In this document: positions 61,580 through 64,000 of the stretch, in pieces | Layout: each line of letters starts with the position of its first letter | Position numbering within the stretch: position 1 is the stretch's first letter | NCBI RefSeq assembly: GCF_024804185.1 | Contig: NZ_CP101657.1 | Location: 186,001-250,000 of the forward strand | Direction of reading: 5' to 3' | Length of the DNA stretch: 64,000 nt | Origin: Wolbachia endosymbiont of Aedes albopictus | GTDB taxonomy: Bacteria; Pseudomonadota; Alphaproteobacteria; Rickettsiales; Anaplasmataceae | Notes under the pieces: generated by a model | The model's input: only the letters and a program-made list of their open reading frames with translations | Databases searched by the model: none | What the model was told of the DNA's origin: nothing | Position numbers and translations under genes: made by a program

Positions 61580-64000
61580 TTAACTTTGTAACTTTATTAA
61601 CTTAATACCAACTGTCAAATCTTGATATCCTTTAAAATAGAAATCAGTTCCAATTTCTACATTAACCTCTAAAGATAAAGAAAGAGTCTGCTCTTTTATA
61701 TATTCATTCCATGTAGTTATTGCTTCCTTAATTTTTTCATCTTCTGTTTTGATTATTACTCTAATTCTATCTGATATATGAAAATCAGCTTGTTTTCTAG
61801 TTTCTTGAATGAGCCTCACAATATCTCTCGCAAGCCCTTCTAGAATTAGTTCATCATTGAGCTCAGTGCTCAGAATAACAATCCCTTTATTGTTATCAAA
61901 TACAGAAGAATGTTCACTGTTTGCTTTTAATAATAGTTCATATTCACTTTTCTCTATAATGTAATTTTCTGACTCGTCTCCTAAAAATATTGAACCTTTT
62001 GTAGAACCTTCTGTCATTCCAGCGCGTGACGCTGGAATCTGCATCTGGATCCCAGTGTCACGCACTGGGATAACGTCGGGGTAAGTTTTTTCAATTTGCT
62101 TCCATTTCCCCTCTTTGACATATTGGACTAATTTCTTGATTTTATCTGGAATTCTTCTTCCAAGCATAGGAAAATTTAATTTTAACTCTAGTGACGCAAC
62201 TTCTTTCAACTCATTTACTATTTCTAACTCTTTTACATTTACCTCATCTCTTATTATCTCTTGATATTCATCTTTAAGAGAATCATAGGAAAACTGATGA
62301 TAAACAATCATACTACCAAGTGGCTGTCTGATACGTATGTTAAACGTGTTTCTAATAGAGAATGCAGAGTTACATATCTCTCTCACTAGATCCATTTTGG
62401 CAATGAGCTGACTATCAAACTTCTCTAATTGTGGGAAATTAGCCAAATGAACAGATGTTTCTTCATACTTAAGCCCTTGCCATATAGTCTCTGTTATAAG
62501 TGGTAATAAAGGAGCTGCAGCACGAAGTATGTAATAAAAAACTGTATATAGAACATTATAAGCGTCAGTTTTATCTTGATCCAAATCACTTTTCCAAAAA
62601 CGCTCGCGGTTGCGACGAATGTACCAATTGTTTAGCACTTCAAAAAAGTCTATCAGAATTTTGCAAGCCTCTTGGGAGTTATAGCTGTTCATAGAAGTTT
62701 GGATACTTTCTACAGCTTCAAAACATTTGGAAATCATGTAGCGATCAATAGTACTTTGATAATCCTTACAAACTTCAGCTTTAATTCCATCTGCATTTGC
62801 ATACATAGTAAAAAAGTGATAACCGTTCCAAATAGGTTTTATTACGTTTTTCAGAACATCTCGTATTGAGTTTCCTTCTTTATCAAGTAGCAAATTACCA
62901 CTACAAACAATGGAACTAGACAGCATAAGAAAACGCAGTGCATCAGAACCGTATTTATCAAAAACCTCCATTGGATCTGCATAGTTATTCAAACGCTTGG
63001 ACAATTTTTGCCCTTTTACATCCAAAACAACACCGTGGCATATGCAGTTCTTAAATGGTTCCCTATCAAACAAAGCAGTGGACAATACAAAGAGCGTATA
63101 AAACCACCCCCTGGTTTGCGCTATGTATTCAGTGATAAAATCTGCAGATTCAAACCCCTCTTTATTTTCAAACGGATAGTGGACTTGTGCGAATGGCATT
63201 GAGCCAGATTCAAACCAGCAGTCAAATACGTCAGGCACACGACGCATAACTGATTTTCCTGTTGGATCGTCAGGATTTGGCCTCATTAAAGTATCGATAA
63301 ATGGTCTGTGCAAATCATCTACTTTAACATTAAAATCTCGCTCTAGTTCTTCTATTGAACCATATACATCCACTCTTGGATATCTTGCATCATCTGATTG
63401 CCACACAGGAATCGGAGTACCCCAGAATCGATTGCGTGAAATTGACCAGTCGTGTGCCTCTTCAAGCCATTTTCCAAATTGACCATCTCTAATGTGGTTT
63501 GGTATCCAATTAACTCTCTTATTTAGCTCTACCATTCTGCCTTTGAATTTTGTAACGGCAACATACCAAGAAGGCATAGTGCGATAGATCAAAGGAGTAT
63601 CAGTTCTCCAGCAGTGTGGATAATTGTGAATATATTGTTCAGTTTTGAACCAGTTTCCTTGTTCTTTCAATTTTTTTATTACTGTATCATTGGTATCAAA
63701 AACATGAACCCCTGCCAAATCTGAAACTTCAGCAGTAAATTTTCCACTGTTATCAATTGGACAAATAACTGGAATACCATGACTTTGGCAAAGGTAAAAA
63801 TCTTCCTCACCAAATCCAGGAGCAGTGTGTACAACGCCAGTACCATCTTCTCCTGTAACATAATCAGCAACAAAAACACGGAATGCATTCTTTGTATCTT
63901 TAAAGTAATCAAACAGCGGCTTATAGGAAAGGCCTGCAAGATCATTCGCTTTAAGTTTTATATTGCAGTCTTCATATGGAATATTGCTTTGTTCACAGTG
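61580..64000 (-). CDS. ileS: Isoleucyl-tRNA synthetase, C-terminal part
   Basis: Charges tRNA-Ile with editing. The frame is open from the window end, so the N-terminal part is missing and about 806 residues are seen. They include editing-domain sequence (TGVVHTAPGFGEEDFYLCQS), ISRNRFWGTPIPVWQSDD, DVFDCWFESGSMPFAQVHYP and the KMSKS-type GQKLSKRLNNYADPMEVF. The C-terminal anticodon-binding helical bundle follows. A palindromic repeat at about 62013-62075 adds about 22 residues (PVRDTGIQMQIPASRAGMTE) near the C-terminus, in frame. The long (archaeal-like) form is normal in Rickettsiales. Confidence 0.95.
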   Translation of the reverse strand, partial: HCEQSNIPYEDCNIKLKANDLAGLSYKPLFDYFKDTKNAFRVFVADYVTGEDGTGVVHTAPGFGEEDFYLCQSHGIPVICPIDNSGKFTAEVSDLAGVHVFDTNDTVIKKLKEQGNWFKTEQYIHNYPHCWRTDTPLIYRTMPSWYVAVTKFKGRMVELNKRVNWIPNHIRDGQFGKWLEEAHDWSISRNRFWGTPIPVWQSDDARYPRVDVYGSIEELERDFNVKVDDLHRPFIDTLMRPNPDDPTGKSVMRRVPDVFDCWFESGSMPFAQVHYPFENKEGFESADFITEYIAQTRGWFYTLFVLSTALFDREPFKNCICHGVVLDVKGQKLSKRLNNYADPMEVFDKYGSDALRFLMLSSSIVCSGNLLLDKEGNSIRDVLKNVIKPIWNGYHFFTMYANADGIKAEVCKDYQSTIDRYMISKCFEAVESIQTSMNSYNSQEACKILIDFFEVLNNWYIRRNRERFWKSDLDQDKTDAYNVLYTVFYYILRAAAPLLPLITETIWQGLKYEETSVHLANFPQLEKFDSQLIAKMDLVREICNSAFSIRNTFNIRIRQPLGSMIVYHQFSYDSLKDEYQEIIRDEVNVKELEIVNELKEVASLELKLNFPMLGRRIPDKIKKLVQYVKEGKWKQIEKTYPDVIPVRDTGIQMQIPASRAGMTEGSTKGSIFLGDESENYIIEKSEYELLLKANSEHSSVFDNNKGIVILSTELNDELILEGLARDIVRLIQETRKQADFHISDRIRVIIKTEDEKIKEAITTWNEYIKEQTLSLSLEVNVEIGTDFYFKGYQDLTVGIKLIKLQS
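62013..62075 (-). repeat. Palindromic repeat inserted in frame in ileS
   Basis: On the minus strand it reads TTATCCCAGTGCGTGACACT, GGGATCCAG, then TTCCAGCGTCACGCGCTGGA and ATGAC. It is the same class as those in ribD and gltX, and the frame is unbroken. Confidence 0.75.

Overview
The window is from a Wolbachia genome (Alphaproteobacteria, Rickettsiales, Anaplasmataceae), most likely a strain of the arthropod type. Evidence: an AT-rich chromosome with a circularly permuted two-piece tmRNA, a Wsp/Msp4-family surface antigen, a hemE/CBS-domain pair flanking a DnaA-box-bearing gap (the recognised Wolbachia origin locus), many palindromic repeats of the Wolbachia palindromic element type (some inserted in frame in genes), and several small proteins of a kind seen mainly in Wolbachia. 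No function was checked by database search; all calls come from reading the sequence. Layout: 1-3.1 kb has the end of a surface antigen gene, inverted-repeat debris, ssrA, a nonsense-broken sspB and two tandem RelB/RelE-like toxin-antitoxin loci, one with a frameshifted toxin. 3.2-10.6 kb has yggT-ftsK, two Wolbachia-type hypotheticals, ispG, a small exported protein invaded by a repeat, a MITE and fumC. 10.6-18.1 kb has a palindrome cluster plus copy 1 of a ~315 bp dispersed repeat, a NifS-like cysteine desulfurase, a hydrolase, a small lipoprotein, lolD, an IscA-family gene with an acidic insert, dgt-ribD and a collagen-like membrane protein. 18.2-31.7 kb has truB-rpsO-pnp, rpe, dapD, a MidA-family methyltransferase, tRNA-Ser(GGA), a phage/GTA-type gene, a third toxin-antitoxin pair, a porin, an exonuclease and era. 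31.7-45.8 kb has a second palindrome array and dispersed-repeat copy, purQ, pstA, rplS/trmD, purC/purM, a ChpT-like gene split at an A9 tract, a TlyC/CorC gene, oriC, hemE, an aspartate aminotransferase, an MFS transporter and glyA. 45.8-64 kb has two or three more copies of the dispersed repeat, gltX, a possible effector, pccA, ctaA, a glycosyltransferase split at an A8 tract, the F0 ATP synthase operon, pheT, a large coiled-coil membrane protein and the 3' part of ileS. How the genes work together: most are housekeeping functions of a reduced endosymbiont: protein quality control (ssrA, formerly sspB), translation (truB, rpsO, rplS, trmD, gltX, pheT, ileS), RNA turnover (pnp), purine, riboflavin, haem, isoprenoid and diaminopimelate synthesis, respiration and ATP synthesis (ctaA, F0 genes, fumC, pccA), and cell cycle (oriC, ftsK, chpT-like). 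The accessory layer is toxin-antitoxin pairs, possible host-interaction proteins and repeats. The strongest candidate for something undescribed is the ~315 bp dispersed repeat. All four copies that retain this end, including a strongly diverged one, keep a sigma70-like promoter with an exact 17 bp spacer, and all keep a terminator-like far end, which suggests a multicopy small RNA family. Other notable items are two genes broken exactly at poly(A) tracts (slippage or decay), an sspB broken beside its partner ssrA, and five genes carrying palindromic repeats inside their reading frames.
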